A stretch of DNA of 64,000 bases, taken from Marinomonas rhizomae (GTDB taxonomy: Bacteria > Pseudomonadota > Gammaproteobacteria > Pseudomonadales > Marinomonadaceae). The DNA lies in the NCBI RefSeq assembly GCF_003315485.1, contig NZ_QNSE01000013.1, positions 62,001 to 126,000 of the forward strand, given 5' to 3'. The notes below the pieces were generated by a model, which was not told the DNA's origin, searched no databases, and worked only from the letters and a program-made list of their open reading frames with translations. Each line of letters begins with the position of its first letter. Positions within the stretch are counted from its first letter, which is position 1. Below, one piece after another: positions 16,739-26,192 of this stretch. The position numbers were made by a program, and so were the translations under genes.

Positions 16739-17554
16739 TTATAAACTAAGGTGCTGACAGGCTTCGATCACATCCTTAAGTTGCTGTGTGATCAACGGCT
16801 GTTTCTGCTTATCAAGCTGATACTCAGATTGCTTGGCTAACTCATCGTTAATGTAAGTCGCTTGGGAAAGTTCCAGTTGAATGGCATGAATGCCATCGCT
16901 TGGTTGGCCGAAATGACGAGTAATATAACCGCCTTTGAAACGGCCATTGAGCACTTGTGTGTAGTTTGGTCGCAATATTTGCGTGACGGCATTGGCGATT
17001 ACGGCATCGCACGCTTTGCCTTCATTAGTGCCCCAGTTAAAGTCCGGCAGCGTGCCTTCAAACAACATAGGCACTTCAGCGGCAATGCTGTGGGCGTCGA
17101 ACAAGATGGCATAGCCGAATTTGGCTTTTAGTCGCGCGAGTTCTTGCTCAATGGTGCCGTGATAGGGTGTCCAAATATATTCTTTGCAAAAGGCTTTGTG
17201 TTCGTCAGATGGTGCTTTACCTTCGTCAAATACTGGGCTGTCTTCAAATAAGATATCAGGGAACAGGCCTGTGGTTTTAGTTGCATAAAGCGGCTTGTCG
17301 TCATAAGGGCGATTTAAATCGATAACATAACGCGAATAATTCGCTTTAATAAAACTCACCCCCAAAGATTCCAAAAAGCCATACAGCTCAGGAATGAACC
17401 AATCGGTATCTGGCAATTTTTTGGCTTGGTCTGTTAATCCGGCTTGCACTGCTTCTGTCAAATTCAAACCTGAATGGGGCATGCTGACCAACAAGGGCGA
17501 ATCGCCCTGCACAAAATCAAAGGCCGGTACGGTTAATACGTTACGCGTTGTCAT
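16739..17554 (-). CDS. hutG: N-formylglutamate deformylase HutG
   Basis: Hydrolyses N-formyl-L-glutamate to glutamate and formate, the last step of the five-step histidine pathway. It is 271 residues long with the family blocks SPLLVSMPHSGLNL (Zn-binding His), DTDWFIPELY, NYSRYVIDLNRP, FDAHSI (metal) and IQLELSQATY. Its ATG overlaps the hutI stop by one base (TAATG), so the two are translationally coupled. The presence of HutG of this type agrees with hutF upstream and excludes the one-step formiminoglutamase route. Confidence 0.95.
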   Translation of the reverse strand: MTTRNVLTVPAFDFVQGDSPLLVSMPHSGLNLTEAVQAGLTDQAKKLPDTDWFIPELYGFLESLGVSFIKANYSRYVIDLNRPYDDKPLYATKTTGLFPDILFEDSPVFDEGKAPSDEHKAFCKEYIWTPYHGTIEQELARLKAKFGYAILFDAHSIAAEVPMLFEGTLPDFNWGTNEGKACDAVIANAVTQILRPNYTQVLNGRFKGGYITRHFGQPSDGIHAIQLELSQATYINDELAKQSEYQLDKQKQPLITQQLKDVIEACQHLSL

Positions 17555-18804
17555 TATGCAGGCTCCCCTTGGTTCTTGCTGCCTTCACTTCTTTTCCCTT
17601 CATGGACTCTTGTTTTCATCAGGCTGCCCCCTAACCAATAGCTTAACTCACCTGGGCTTTCTACATCCCAGCACACGAAGTCAGCGACTTTACCTACTTC
17701 TAAGCTACCATGAGTATCAGTCATACCCAATGCTTTTGCTGCATGAATGGTCGCGCCAGCAAGGGACTCTTCTGGTGTTAGGGCGAACAAGGTACACGCC
17801 ATGTTCATCATCAGTCGAAGCGATAAAGCCGGCGAGGTTCCTGGGTTCGCATCTGTAGCAATCGCCATGGGAATACCATATTGACGCAGCAAGGCAATTG
17901 GCGGACGTTGGGTTTCTTTCAGTGTAAAAAACGCCCCCGGCAATAACACCGCCACAGTGCCGGACTCTGCCATGACCTTTACGTCTGATTCTTCAATAAA
18001 TTCAATGTGATCCGCCGACAATGCCTTAAATGAAGACGCCATACGAGTACCTCCTTGTGAGGTAAGCTGTTCTGCATGGATTTTTACTGGCAAACCTAAC
18101 GACTCCGCGGTTTTAAAGTAACGCTCAACTTGCTCGGTGCTAAAGGCAATACCTTCACAAAAAGCATCCACAGCGTCGGCCACCCTCAATTCAGCGACTT
18201 TAGGTAACACCGTCTCGCAAAGGTAATCGATGTACGCGTCTTTATCGTCAAATTCAGGCGGCATGGCGTGTGCCGCCAAACAAGTGCGCTTCACTGTCAC
18301 TGGAAATTGCTTTCCTAGTTGCGTCGCCACGTTCAGCATTTTTAGTTCTGAATCAAGAGACAAACCATAACCAGATTTGATCTCAACCGTGGTCACACCA
18401 TCGGCCATCAAGCTTTTGAGACGACGGGACGCACTGGTGATTAGCTCTGCTTCACTGGCGTCACGGGTCGCCTTCACAGAGGAAGCAATACCGCCGCCCT
18501 GCTTGGCAATCTCTTGATAACTCACACCATTTAAGCGCTGCTCGAATTCACCCGCACGATTACCACCAAATACTAAATGTGTATGACAATCGATCAAACC
18601 AGGCGTGACCCAACCACCGCCCAAATCATGTTCAGTTTGAGCATCGTAGTCTGGCAAATCTCGCGCTTTGCCAATCCAAACGATACGCCCGCTGACGACG
18701 CCAATTGCGGCGTTCTCGATCACGCTATATTGGCCACTTTTCATAGTCGCTACATTGGCACCGCGCCATAAGCTATCTAATTTCATCGGAGTATCGTTTG
18801 TCAT
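17554..18804 (-). CDS. hutI: Imidazolonepropionase HutI
   Basis: Opens the imidazolone ring of imidazolone-5-propionate to N-formimino-L-glutamate in the cytoplasm. A 416-residue amidohydrolase with the metal motif [18 protein letters not shown] (metal His), and DANPGTSPA near residue 327. Ribosome site AAGGA 6 nt before the ATG. Third gene of the operon, 56 nt after hutH and coupled to hutG. Confidence 0.96.
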   Translation of the reverse strand: MTNDTPMKLDSLWRGANVATMKSGQYSVIENAAIGVVSGRIVWIGKARDLPDYDAQTEHDLGGGWVTPGLIDCHTHLVFGGNRAGEFEQRLNGVSYQEIAKQGGGIASSVKATRDASEAELITSASRRLKSLMADGVTTVEIKSGYGLSLDSELKMLNVATQLGKQFPVTVKRTCLAAHAMPPEFDDKDAYIDYLCETVLPKVAELRVADAVDAFCEGIAFSTEQVERYFKTAESLGLPVKIHAEQLTSQGGTRMASSFKALSADHIEFIEESDVKVMAESGTVAVLLPGAFFTLKETQRPPIALLRQYGIPMAIATDANPGTSPALSLRLMMNMACTLFALTPEESLAGATIHAAKALGMTDTHGSLEVGKVADFVCWDVESPGELSYWLGGSLMKTRVHEGKRSEGSKNQGEPA

Positions 18805-18860
18805 AGCTGTCCTTTCAAATATTTACTTACGCTTAATAAACTTAGCTCTTTAACACTAGG

Positions 18861-20396
18861 CTATTTAATACTAGGCAATAGCCCTTCAGGCATGGTGTCG
18901 TTATGAACCGCTTCTAGCAGCAACTCGTTGGCTTTTTCAATGTCTGGCGCGAAGTAACGATCTTTATCGTAAAAAGGCACGCGAGCACGCAAAGTGGCAC
19001 GAGCATTTTCTAGACGCTTGCTGGATTTCAAAGGTGCACGAAAGTCTAAGCCTTGCACCGCAGACAAAATTTCAACCGCCAAAATACCACGGGTATTTTC
19101 CGCCATGTCTTTTAAGCGACGCGCTGCGAAGGTTGCCATAGAAACATGATCCTCTTGGTTTGCCGAGGTTGGCAAGCTATCAACCGATGCTGGGTGTGCG
19201 TAGGTTTTGTTTTCGCTCGCCAGCGCCGCTGCGGTAACTTGCGCAATCATGAAACCAGAGTTTACGCCGCCATTGTCTACTAGAAATGGTGGCAACTTAC
19301 TTAGATTACTATCGATCAACAACGCCATACGTCGTTCAGACAAACTGCCAATTTCAGCAATCGCCAAGGCAAGATTATCCGCGGCCATAGCAACCGGTTC
19401 CGCGTGGAAGTTACCACCGGAAATGATGTCCCCTTCCGCAGCAAATACTAATGGGTTGTCAGATACTGAGTTCGCTTCCACACACAAGACGCTAGATGTA
19501 CTACGAATTTGCTCAAGACACGCACCCATTACTTGCGGCTGACAACGCAATGAGTAAGGATCTTGGACTTTTTCACAACCTTGGTGAGACTCGCCAAGCT
19601 CGGACGTTTCGCCTAATAGGTGACGATACGCTGCTGCTGCGTCCATTTGTGTTTGATGTCCACGCACTTCATGGATTCGCGCGTCGAATGGGCTACGGCT
19701 ACCTAACGCGGCCTCAACGGATAAAGAACCACACACAATGGCAGACGCAAACAAGTCTTCTGCTTCAAATAAACCTTCTAATGCAAAGGCCGTCGAGGCT
19801 TGTGTACCGTTTAGCAACGCCAAACCCTCTTTTGGCGCTAAAGCAATTGGCTCAAGTCCGGCGATAGACAAAGCCGCTTGACCAGAAATAACTTCTCCAC
19901 GATAGCGGGCTTTACCTTCACCTAATAAAATCGTACTCATGTGAGCCAATGGCGCTAAATCGCCCGATGCGCCTACCGAGCCTTTTTTCGGAATGCATGG
20001 ATACACTTCTTTGTTAATCAACGTCAGCAAAGCTTGAATCACTTCCAGACGAATACCAGAGAAACCACGCGCAAGGCTGTTTACCTTCAGCGCCATAATC
20101 AACTTAACAGTTTTATCTTCCATTAATTGACCAATGCCTGCGGCGTGAGACAAAACAATGCTGCGTTGTAACTCGTCTAAATCTTCTGGCGCGATACGCG
20201 TGTTCGCCAACAAACCAAAACCTGTGTTAATACCGTATACCGTGCGGTTTTCCGCAATCACATCGTTAACCACTTGTGTGCTGGCGTGAATCGCAGGGAA
20301 AGCGTTTTCGTCTAGAGTCAATTTCACATGACGGCGACTGATCTGACGCAATTCATTAAGCGTCAACTGACCTGGTTTTATGGTTAATTCAAACAT
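18861..20396 (-). CDS. hutH: Histidine ammonia-lyase HutH
   Basis: Converts L-histidine to trans-urocanate and ammonia, the committed step. The self-forming MIO cofactor comes from Ala143-Ser144-Gly145 in [12 protein letters not shown], at the expected place. YGINTGFG (catalytic Tyr) and the [14 protein letters not shown] block ([16 protein letters not shown]) are intact. The ATG at 20396 (511 residues) follows GAGGAAC; an in-frame TTG four codons earlier overlaps that ribosome site and is rejected. Confidence 0.96.
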   Translation of the reverse strand: MFELTIKPGQLTLNELRQISRRHVKLTLDENAFPAIHASTQVVNDVIAENRTVYGINTGFGLLANTRIAPEDLDELQRSIVLSHAAGIGQLMEDKTVKLIMALKVNSLARGFSGIRLEVIQALLTLINKEVYPCIPKKGSVGASGDLAPLAHMSTILLGEGKARYRGEVISGQAALSIAGLEPIALAPKEGLALLNGTQASTAFALEGLFEAEDLFASAIVCGSLSVEAALGSRSPFDARIHEVRGHQTQMDAAAAYRHLLGETSELGESHQGCEKVQDPYSLRCQPQVMGACLEQIRSTSSVLCVEANSVSDNPLVFAAEGDIISGGNFHAEPVAMAADNLALAIAEIGSLSERRMALLIDSNLSKLPPFLVDNGGVNSGFMIAQVTAAALASENKTYAHPASVDSLPTSANQEDHVSMATFAARRLKDMAENTRGILAVEILSAVQGLDFRAPLKSSKRLENARATLRARVPFYDKDRYFAPDIEKANELLLEAVHNDTMPEGLLPSIK

Positions 20397-20420
20397 GGTG
20401 TTCCTCAATTTTTTATTCTC

Positions 20421-20469
20421 AAATAAAAACGCCGGATAACGGTCGCTCCTCCCTCATCCGGCCTACAAT
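20421..20469 (-). repeat. REP-like palindrome / attenuator between hutU and hutH
   Basis: Minus strand: TTGTAGGCCGGATGAGG, 7-bp stem GCCGGAT / ATCCGGC with an 18-nt loop, then GTTTTTATTT. The TGTAGGCCGGAT start resembles enterobacterial REP sequences, and the trailing T run would make it a partial terminator between hutU and hutH. Confidence 0.6.
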
Positions 20470-20487
20470 TTTTTCATCAACAGCGTA

Positions 20488-22185
20488 TTATTTCGCTTGA
20501 GTACCAGTGATCATAGGTAAATTTAATCCCTGCTCTTTCGCACAATCAATCGCAATATCATAGCCTGCGTCTGCATGGCGCATCACGCCCGTTGCTGGAT
20601 CGTTATGAAGAACACGTGCAATACGCTCAGCAGCGTCATCGCTGCCATCACACACAATTACCATGCCGGAATGCTGAGAGAAGCCCATACCAACGCCGCC
20701 GCCGTGGTGCAAAGACACCCAAGTTGCGCCAGATGCGGTGTTTAGTAAAGCATTCAATAGTGGCCAATCCGAAACAGCGTCAGAGCCATCTTGCATGCCT
20801 TCTGTCTCACGGTTCGGACTGGATACAGAACCTGAATCCAAATGGTCACGACCAATCACAATTGGCGCAGACAGTTCACCACTGCGCACCATTTCGTTAA
20901 AGGCTAGACCAAGCTTCGCGCGTTGACCAAGACCAACCCAACAAATACGCGCTGGTAATCCCTGGAACTGAATACGCTCGCGTGCCATGTCTAACCAATG
21001 ATGTAAATGCTCGTCGTCCGCGATTACTTCTTTTACTTTGGCATCGGTTTTATAAATATCTTCTGGATCACCAGACAAAGCTGCCCAACGGAAAGGGCCA
21101 ATACCACGGCAGAACAAAGGACGAATGTAAGCCGGAACAAACCCTGGGAAATCAAAGGCATTTTCGATACCTTCTTCCATCGCCATTTGACGAATGTTGT
21201 TGCCATAATCAAAGGTAGGCACGCCCATTTTTTGGAAATCCAACATGGCTTGAACGTGTTTCGCCATAGATTGTTTCGCGGCTTTTACAATGGCCTGAGG
21301 CTCCGTCTGAGACTTCTCGCGGTACTCTTCCCAGCTCATGCCCAATGGCAAATAGCCGTTTAATGGATCATGAGCCGATGTTTGATCTGTCACCATGTCT
21401 GGACGAATGCCACGTTTTACCATTTCAGGTAGTATTTCTGCGGCGTTACCGCAAAGCGCGATAGACACTGCTTTGCCTTCTGCAGTGTATTTTTTAATAC
21501 GCGCCATGGCATCGTCTAGGTCAGTCGCTTGCTCGTCCACATAGCGCGTGCGAAGACGGAAATCGATACGACTTTGCTGGCATTCGATGTTCAATGAACA
21601 GGCACCAGCCAGTGTTGCCGCTAGAGGCTGAGCACCTCCCATGCCGCCAAGGCCTGCCGTTAATACCCAACGCCCTGTCAATTTACCATCGTAGTGCTGA
21701 CGACCGGCTTCTACGAAGGTTTCATAGGTGCCTTGCACTATGCCTTGGCTGCCAATGTAAATCCAAGAACCCGCTGTCATCTGGCCATACATTGCCAAAC
21801 CTTTGGCATCTAGCTCGTTAAAATGCTCCCAATTCGCCCAGTGTGGTACTAGGTTTGAGTTAGCAATCAATACACGAGGTGCATTACTATGGGTTTTGAA
21901 CACACCCACTGGTTTACCTGATTGCACCAATAAAGTTTCGTCTTCTTCTAGCTCTTTCAGGGATTCAACAATCTTGTCATAACTTTCCCAATCGCGCGCC
22001 GCACGACCAATACCACCATAAACCACTAACTCTTCTGGGTTTTCTGCTACATCAGGATCAAGGTTGTTCATCAACATACGCATTGGCGCTTCTGTGAACC
22101 AAGATTTAGCCGTTAGTGTCGTTCCCGTTGCCGCTTTTACGACACCAGCGCGGTAACGTTTTTGAGCAAGTGTTTGCTTAGTCAT
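20488..22185 (-). CDS. hutU: Urocanate hydratase HutU
   Basis: Adds water to urocanate to give imidazolone propionate, using tightly bound NAD+ as an electrophile. It is 565 residues long (family about 555-560) with [26 protein letters not shown] (NAD Rossmann loop), the Cys-containing block [16 protein letters not shown] and [15 protein letters not shown]. First gene of the minus-strand hut operon; ribosome site AGGGG. A HutC-type operator lies 57 bp upstream. Confidence 0.97.
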   Translation of the reverse strand: MTKQTLAQKRYRAGVVKAATGTTLTAKSWFTEAPMRMLMNNLDPDVAENPEELVVYGGIGRAARDWESYDKIVESLKELEEDETLLVQSGKPVGVFKTHSNAPRVLIANSNLVPHWANWEHFNELDAKGLAMYGQMTAGSWIYIGSQGIVQGTYETFVEAGRQHYDGKLTGRWVLTAGLGGMGGAQPLAATLAGACSLNIECQQSRIDFRLRTRYVDEQATDLDDAMARIKKYTAEGKAVSIALCGNAAEILPEMVKRGIRPDMVTDQTSAHDPLNGYLPLGMSWEEYREKSQTEPQAIVKAAKQSMAKHVQAMLDFQKMGVPTFDYGNNIRQMAMEEGIENAFDFPGFVPAYIRPLFCRGIGPFRWAALSGDPEDIYKTDAKVKEVIADDEHLHHWLDMARERIQFQGLPARICWVGLGQRAKLGLAFNEMVRSGELSAPIVIGRDHLDSGSVSSPNRETEGMQDGSDAVSDWPLLNALLNTASGATWVSLHHGGGVGMGFSQHSGMVIVCDGSDDAAERIARVLHNDPATGVMRHADAGYDIAIDCAKEQGLNLPMITGTQAK

Positions 22186-22242
22186 TTTTCAATCCCCTAA
22201 AACTTAAATAGAAAGTCTTCAAATCAACAATAAAAATAAACA

Positions 22243-22252
22243 TGTATATACA
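22243..22252. promoter_or_regulatory. HutC operator 1 (hutU side)
   Basis: TGTATATACA, a perfect palindrome. Pseudomonas HutC binds a TGTA-N2-TACA core. It is located 57 bp before the hutU start. Confidence 0.75.
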
Positions 22253-22426
22253 ATTAATCTAAAGATAAAATCTAATTTTTCTGGATGCAAGCCATTTTTT
22301 AAAATTTATCGAGTAAATATCAGTATTAAGAAAGAATTTATCGAGTTATTAATTGAAAAAACCTTAGAAAACAATCATAAAGTACAAGACTAAATTAATA
22401 GACTATAAACACATTGAAAACCAGCT

Positions 22427-22436
22427 TGTATATACA
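22427..22436. promoter_or_regulatory. HutC operator 2 (hutF side)
   Basis: A second TGTATATACA, within CTTGTATATACATT, 50 bp before the hutF start. Confidence 0.75.
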
Positions 22437-22486
22437 TTATATTTTCTATTACACTCAAAAGATCAATATTCATTAGGAAATGACTT

Positions 22487-23887
22487 GTGACTAACCAACA
22501 CCCAACGCATTGCAATAGTACTCAACACTATTTTTCTGAACGCGCTTTGCTCTCTTCTGGCTGGGCGAAAGATGTACTTTTCTCTGTTAAGAATGGTCAG
22601 TTTCACTCTTTTTCAGCAGACAGTACGCCAACAACAGACTGCCATGTTTTATCTGGCCCTGTCTTGCCCACGCTTGCCAATGTGCACTCTCATGCCTTCC
22701 AAAGAGTGATGGCGGGTGCAGCAGAAGTCAGCTTAAACCCAAACGATAGTTTTTGGAGTTGGCGCGATTTAATGTATAAAATCGTACAAAAACTCACCCC
22801 AGACGATGCACACATCATCGCCAAACAGCTTTATATTGACATGTTAAAAGCGGGTTACACGCAAGTTGGGGAGTTCCACTATCTGCATCACGATGTTAAC
22901 GGCCAGCATTATAGCCAGCTTGGTGAAATGTCGAACCAGATCATCGCCGCCGCAGACGAATCAGGAATGGGGCTGACACTATTACCCGTGCTGTATTCTC
23001 ACTCGGGCTTTGGTGGACAAGCTCCCAATACGGGGCAAGCCCGTTTTATCAACTCCACAGATTCTTATTTGGCATTGCATCAAGCCTGCGATAAAGCGTT
23101 AGCAAATCATGCCCGTCATACATTGGGAATTTGCTTTCACTCATTGCGAGCTGTGACCAAATCGCAAATAGAAGCGGTGTTGTCCACTTTAAAGCAAGAC
23201 ACTCCAATACATATTCATATCGCTGAGCAGCAAAAAGAAGTACAAGACAGCCTAACCTTCAGCGGACAACGTCCGGTGGAATGGCTACACAATGAAATCG
23301 GGCTGAATGATCGCTGGTGTTTGGTTCACGCCACCCACCTAACAGCAGCAGAACGCCAAACCATTGCCACCAGCCAAGCGGTAGCAGGGCTTTGTCCTAC
23401 TACCGAAGCGAATTTAGGCGATGGTATTTTTCCAGGCGTCGCGTTCGAACAAGAAAATGGCCGTTGGGGCATTGGCTCAGACAGCCACGTAAGCTTGTCG
23501 ATTGTCGAAGAGTTGCGCACTTATGAATATGGACAACGCCTACGCGACCAACAGCGCAATCGCTTGTATCGAGCAGATCAAACCAGCGTTGGTGACAACC
23601 TTTACCAACAAGCCCTGTTGGGCGGCAATCAAGCTTGCAACGTATCATTGGGATTAAGCCAAGGTAACCGAGCTGACTTTATGGTACTGGATGAGTCTCA
23701 TCCTTTTATCGCCGCCAGTGAAGCCAAAGACCTTCTCAATCGCTGGCTCTTCGCCACCAATGAAAACCTTGTTAAAGACGTTTTTGTCGCGGGCCAACAC
23801 ACCATAAAAGACTTTCACCACCACCAAGAAGAAAGCAGCCGCTCAGCTTTTACTCAAGTCATCAAAAAGGCCATGTACCATGCTTAA
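22487..23887 (+). CDS. hutF: Formimidoylglutamate deiminase HutF
   Basis: Hydrolyses N-formimino-L-glutamate to N-formylglutamate and ammonia, supplying HutG's substrate. It is a 466-residue amidohydrolase with the metal and active-site motifs ANVHSHAFQR, HIAEQQKEV, LVHATHL and IGSDSHVSL in order. The start is GTG at 22487 with AGGAAA upstream. It overlaps hutD by 8 nt, so the two are coupled. Together with hutG it defines the five-step histidine route. Confidence 0.95.
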   Translation: MTNQHPTHCNSTQHYFSERALLSSGWAKDVLFSVKNGQFHSFSADSTPTTDCHVLSGPVLPTLANVHSHAFQRVMAGAAEVSLNPNDSFWSWRDLMYKIVQKLTPDDAHIIAKQLYIDMLKAGYTQVGEFHYLHHDVNGQHYSQLGEMSNQIIAAADESGMGLTLLPVLYSHSGFGGQAPNTGQARFINSTDSYLALHQACDKALANHARHTLGICFHSLRAVTKSQIEAVLSTLKQDTPIHIHIAEQQKEVQDSLTFSGQRPVEWLHNEIGLNDRWCLVHATHLTAAERQTIATSQAVAGLCPTTEANLGDGIFPGVAFEQENGRWGIGSDSHVSLSIVEELRTYEYGQRLRDQQRNRLYRADQTSVGDNLYQQALLGGNQACNVSLGLSQGNRADFMVLDESHPFIAASEAKDLLNRWLFATNENLVKDVFVAGQHTIKDFHHHQEESSRSAFTQVIKKAMYHA

Positions 23888-24485
23888 CACACTAAACTTT
23901 CGCCTTATCAAACAAGATGAATACCTTCGTATGCCTTGGAAAAACGGCCTTGGAGAAACCTTAGAAATTCAACGTTATGAAGATAAAGACGGCCTACGAT
24001 TTCGTATCAGCCAAGCGTCGGTGAAAGAGAATGGTGTTTTTTCGAATTTCGCAGGGTTGCATCGTACCTTGGTATTGTTATCAGGTAAGGGAATGACTCT
24101 CGAGCATGCAGGCCAAAATAATAGCCATACTACTCTACTAACTAATCCGTTAGACATGGCACGCTTTTCAGGTGGCGACCAGACTTACGCCATATTGAGC
24201 CATGGCAGTATTGAAGATTTAAACATCATGGTGAGAGAAGGCGACACAAAAGCCGACGTCACTCCCCATTACGCGCCACAAAAATTTGACGTGAAAAAAC
24301 AAAAAAACACCCTATTTACCGCTTTTTATGCCAACCAGCCCTGTCAAATAACAGTGGGGGAAAATGAAACACTGACGTTAGAAACAAACCATTGTTTGAT
24401 CGTTAAACAGAGCGAAACACTCTGTTTAACGAAAGGTAATGGTGTTTTTATCAACATAACAGACAAATCCACCACAGCAACCTAG
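23880..24485 (+). CDS. hutD: HutD family protein
   Basis: A 201-residue cupin-like protein with the HutD start (RLIKQDEYLRMPWKNGLGET) and the IE-type segment RFRISQASV. HutD is found in hut operons of Pseudomonas and relatives; in Pseudomonas fluorescens it has been described as setting an upper limit on hut expression, perhaps by binding a pathway intermediate. Second gene of the hutFD unit. Near its end the coding strand carries a 12-bp perfect inverted repeat. It converges on eda with a gap of 15 nt. Confidence 0.88.
   Translation: MLNTLNFRLIKQDEYLRMPWKNGLGETLEIQRYEDKDGLRFRISQASVKENGVFSNFAGLHRTLVLLSGKGMTLEHAGQNNSHTTLLTNPLDMARFSGGDQTYAILSHGSIEDLNIMVREGDTKADVTPHYAPQKFDVKKQKNTLFTAFYANQPCQITVGENETLTLETNHCLIVKQSETLCLTKGNGVFINITDKSTTAT
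24401..24431. repeat. 12-bp perfect inverted repeat inside the 3' end of hutD
   Basis: CGTTAAACAGAG and CTCTGTTTAACG with a 7-nt loop, in coding sequence 55 bp before the hutD stop. There is no T run on either strand. It lies where convergent hutD and eda transcripts would meet. Confidence 0.7.
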
Positions 24486-24500
24486 CACATCAGGAGTTCA

Positions 24501-25151
24501 TTATTGATGGCGAGCATTTGCTACAGCAGTAAGAAACACTTTTGCAGCTTCAGTCACTTTTGAATAATCACCTGTGCCTTGTGCTGCTTTAGAAATAAAA
24601 CTACCAACTCCCACCGAAACACAACCCGCTGCCAACCATTCCCCGACATTCTCAGGGGTAACGCCACCAGTAGGAGCAATAGGCGCTTGCTCCAGTGGCG
24701 CTTTGATGGTTTTCACATATTGAGGCCCTAGCATATCAGCCGGAAATAGTTTAACAATATCTGCTCCAGCTTCCATTGCCGCAACAACTTCTGTCGGTGT
24801 ATAAGCACCACAAACACTTACCACTTGATAGCGATTAGCCACTTGAATCATTCCGCCAGTAACATGAGGACTTACCAATAATTCAGCCCCCGCCAAGATA
24901 GCAGCACGCGCTGTTTCTGCATCAAGTACAGTGCCCGCTCCTATCAGAATGCCTTGTTGTTTGTACTTTTTAGACAGTGTGGAAATAATACCCAATGCAT
25001 TCGGTACACTCAGAGTTATTTCTAGCGCCTTAATGCCACCTGCAATTGCCGCTTCTGCCACGGCCAACGCTTCTTGTTCATCATCAAGACGAATAATCAA
25101 TAGAATGCCAGTGTCAGCAATGGCCTTTAGGTTCTCAAACTTTTTCCACAT
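24501..25151 (-). CDS. eda: 2-dehydro-3-deoxy-phosphogluconate (KDPG)/4-hydroxy-2-oxoglutarate aldolase
   Basis: A class I aldolase cleaving KDPG to pyruvate and glyceraldehyde-3-phosphate. It is 216 residues long with Glu in LEITLSVPNA, the GAGTVLD loop, the Schiff-base Lys in VKLFPAD and the phosphate-binding GGVTPENV. It follows the IclR gene after 35 nt in the same direction. Read with the divergent kinase and TRAP carrier, it should finish breakdown of a 2-keto-3-deoxy sugar acid. A second, Entner-Doudoroff eda may exist elsewhere. Confidence 0.92.
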   Translation of the reverse strand: MWKKFENLKAIADTGILLIIRLDDEQEALAVAEAAIAGGIKALEITLSVPNALGIISTLSKKYKQQGILIGAGTVLDAETARAAILAGAELLVSPHVTGGMIQVANRYQVVSVCGAYTPTEVVAAMEAGADIVKLFPADMLGPQYVKTIKAPLEQAPIAPTGGVTPENVGEWLAAGCVSVGVGSFISKAAQGTGDYSKVTEAAKVFLTAVANARHQ

Positions 25152-25186
25152 TGTTTTATCCTTAGAAGTATTAAGTATCCATCACA

Positions 25187-25975
25187 TTAGTTTGCATACA
25201 GTTTATTTCCTCCATAGCCTAATTGCTGTGAAAGCTTCAACGCTGTTTCTTTTACTAATGCAATGATGGTTTTCTCTCGTTCTGAATTCATAGTGGAATA
25301 CATGCTAGCAACGCTAATAGCAGCAATAGGTTGAGACCATTGGTCATAAATAGCCGAACCGATGCAATAGGATTCAATGTTGTCTTCTCGGTTATCAATT
25401 GAATAACCCCGAGCACGAATTTCTTGGATATCTTTTAATACGTCCTGTACAGCGACATTGGAGTACACCGTTTTTGGAAGCAGCTCATCTAAGCCTAAGA
25501 TATAGTGAACTTTTTCATCATCCAATGCGGCCAATAAAGCCTTGCCAAGCCCCGTCGTATGCATGAATCGACGAGAGCCTAGTTTTGCTGTAGGGCGCAT
25601 TACGGAAAAGTTTTCTGCTTTATCTAAATAGACAATTTTCCCTTTATCCTCAACACCAAGAAAAACAGTGCTGCCTGTTTGCCGGTTCAGCTCTTGTAAC
25701 AGTGGACGAGCCAACTGAGAGACACTCATTTTGGATAAATAAGCAATTCCGGTTTCAAATGCCCCAATACCTAATTTATAGGTTTTTAAACGGGCATCTT
25801 CAATTTCCAAAAAACCTTTATAAACCAAGGTCTGTAACAACTCGAACGCACTGCTTTTAGGCAAACTTAACGCCTTACAAATTTCATTAAGTGTTAATGC
25901 CTGCTCAGTCTTCGACAACAAGAACAAAACATCCACAACCCGCTCAGCCGATTTATTTAGCTTGATAGTTTCCAT
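25187..25975 (-). CDS. IclR-family regulator (KdgR-like)
   Basis: About 262 residues: N-terminal winged HTH at about 5-65 (NKSAERVVDVLFLL, LNEICKALSLPKSSAFELLQTLV) and a C-terminal GAF-like effector domain (LGVEDKGKIVYLDKAEN, GLGKALLAALDDEKV, NREDNIESYCIGSAIYD). The ATG at 25975 is preferred; a GTG at 25987 is also possible. Four near-identical palindromes lie between it and the kinase gene. By context the effector is probably a keto-deoxy sugar acid, as for KdgR. Confidence 0.88.
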   Translation of the reverse strand: METIKLNKSAERVVDVLFLLSKTEQALTLNEICKALSLPKSSAFELLQTLVYKGFLEIEDARLKTYKLGIGAFETGIAYLSKMSVSQLARPLLQELNRQTGSTVFLGVEDKGKIVYLDKAENFSVMRPTAKLGSRRFMHTTGLGKALLAALDDEKVHYILGLDELLPKTVYSNVAVQDVLKDIQEIRARGYSIDNREDNIESYCIGSAIYDQWSQPIAAISVASMYSTMNSEREKTIIALVKETALKLSQQLGYGGNKLYAN

Positions 25976-25994
25976 GTAATTCACCACTTCTTAG

Positions 25995-26027
25995 TTCGCA
26001 TATGTGAATATGGTTCCCATATATGAA
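25995..26027. promoter_or_regulatory. Tandem IclR-type operators, iclR-proximal pair
   Basis: TTCGCATATGTGAA (25995-26008) and TTCCCATATATGAA (26014-26027) start 19 bp apart. They fit the consensus TTCRCATATGYGAA, which recurs in the second pair. Confidence 0.78.
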
Positions 26028-26141
26028 TGTAAGTATTATTAATTTACTCAAATTCCATTCAATTAACAAACGCAATTTACTTTTTTAGTGTTTTATATAT
26101 ACTAATTCGCAGATTTCATAAAAATAAACAACCACATAACA

Positions 26142-26174
26142 TTCACATATGCGAACAAAGTTTATATATGCGAA
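26142..26174. promoter_or_regulatory. Tandem IclR-type operators, kinase-proximal pair
   Basis: TTCACATATGCGAA (26142-26155) and TTTATATATGCGAA (26161-26174), again starting 19 bp apart. The second ends 18 bp before the kinase start, so binding would block transcription or initiation. A weaker fifth match, TTCGCAGATTTCAT, lies at 26105-26118. Confidence 0.78.
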
Positions 26175-26192
26175 TTTGGAGGTAACTGAACA

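Larger units (their letters stand above)
22186..22486. promoter_or_regulatory. hutU/hutF divergent control region
   Basis: A 301-bp AT-rich gap. It holds two HutC-type sites at its two ends (listed separately) and a 12-bp direct repeat AATTTATCGAGT at 22303-22314 and 22335-22346, 32 bp (about three helical turns) apart. The direct repeat does not resemble the HutC sites and may bind an activator. I see no coding sequence and no sigma-54 promoter. Confidence 0.65.

Noticed and set aside
22261..22300. Sigma-54 promoter in the hut control region
   Set aside because: TGGCTTGCA on the minus strand lacks the 10-bp GG-to-GC spacing of sigma-54 promoters.
23317..23648. Overlapping frames in both strands within hutF
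   Set aside because: They overlap the conserved metal-binding region of HutF and show no ribosome sites or known families.
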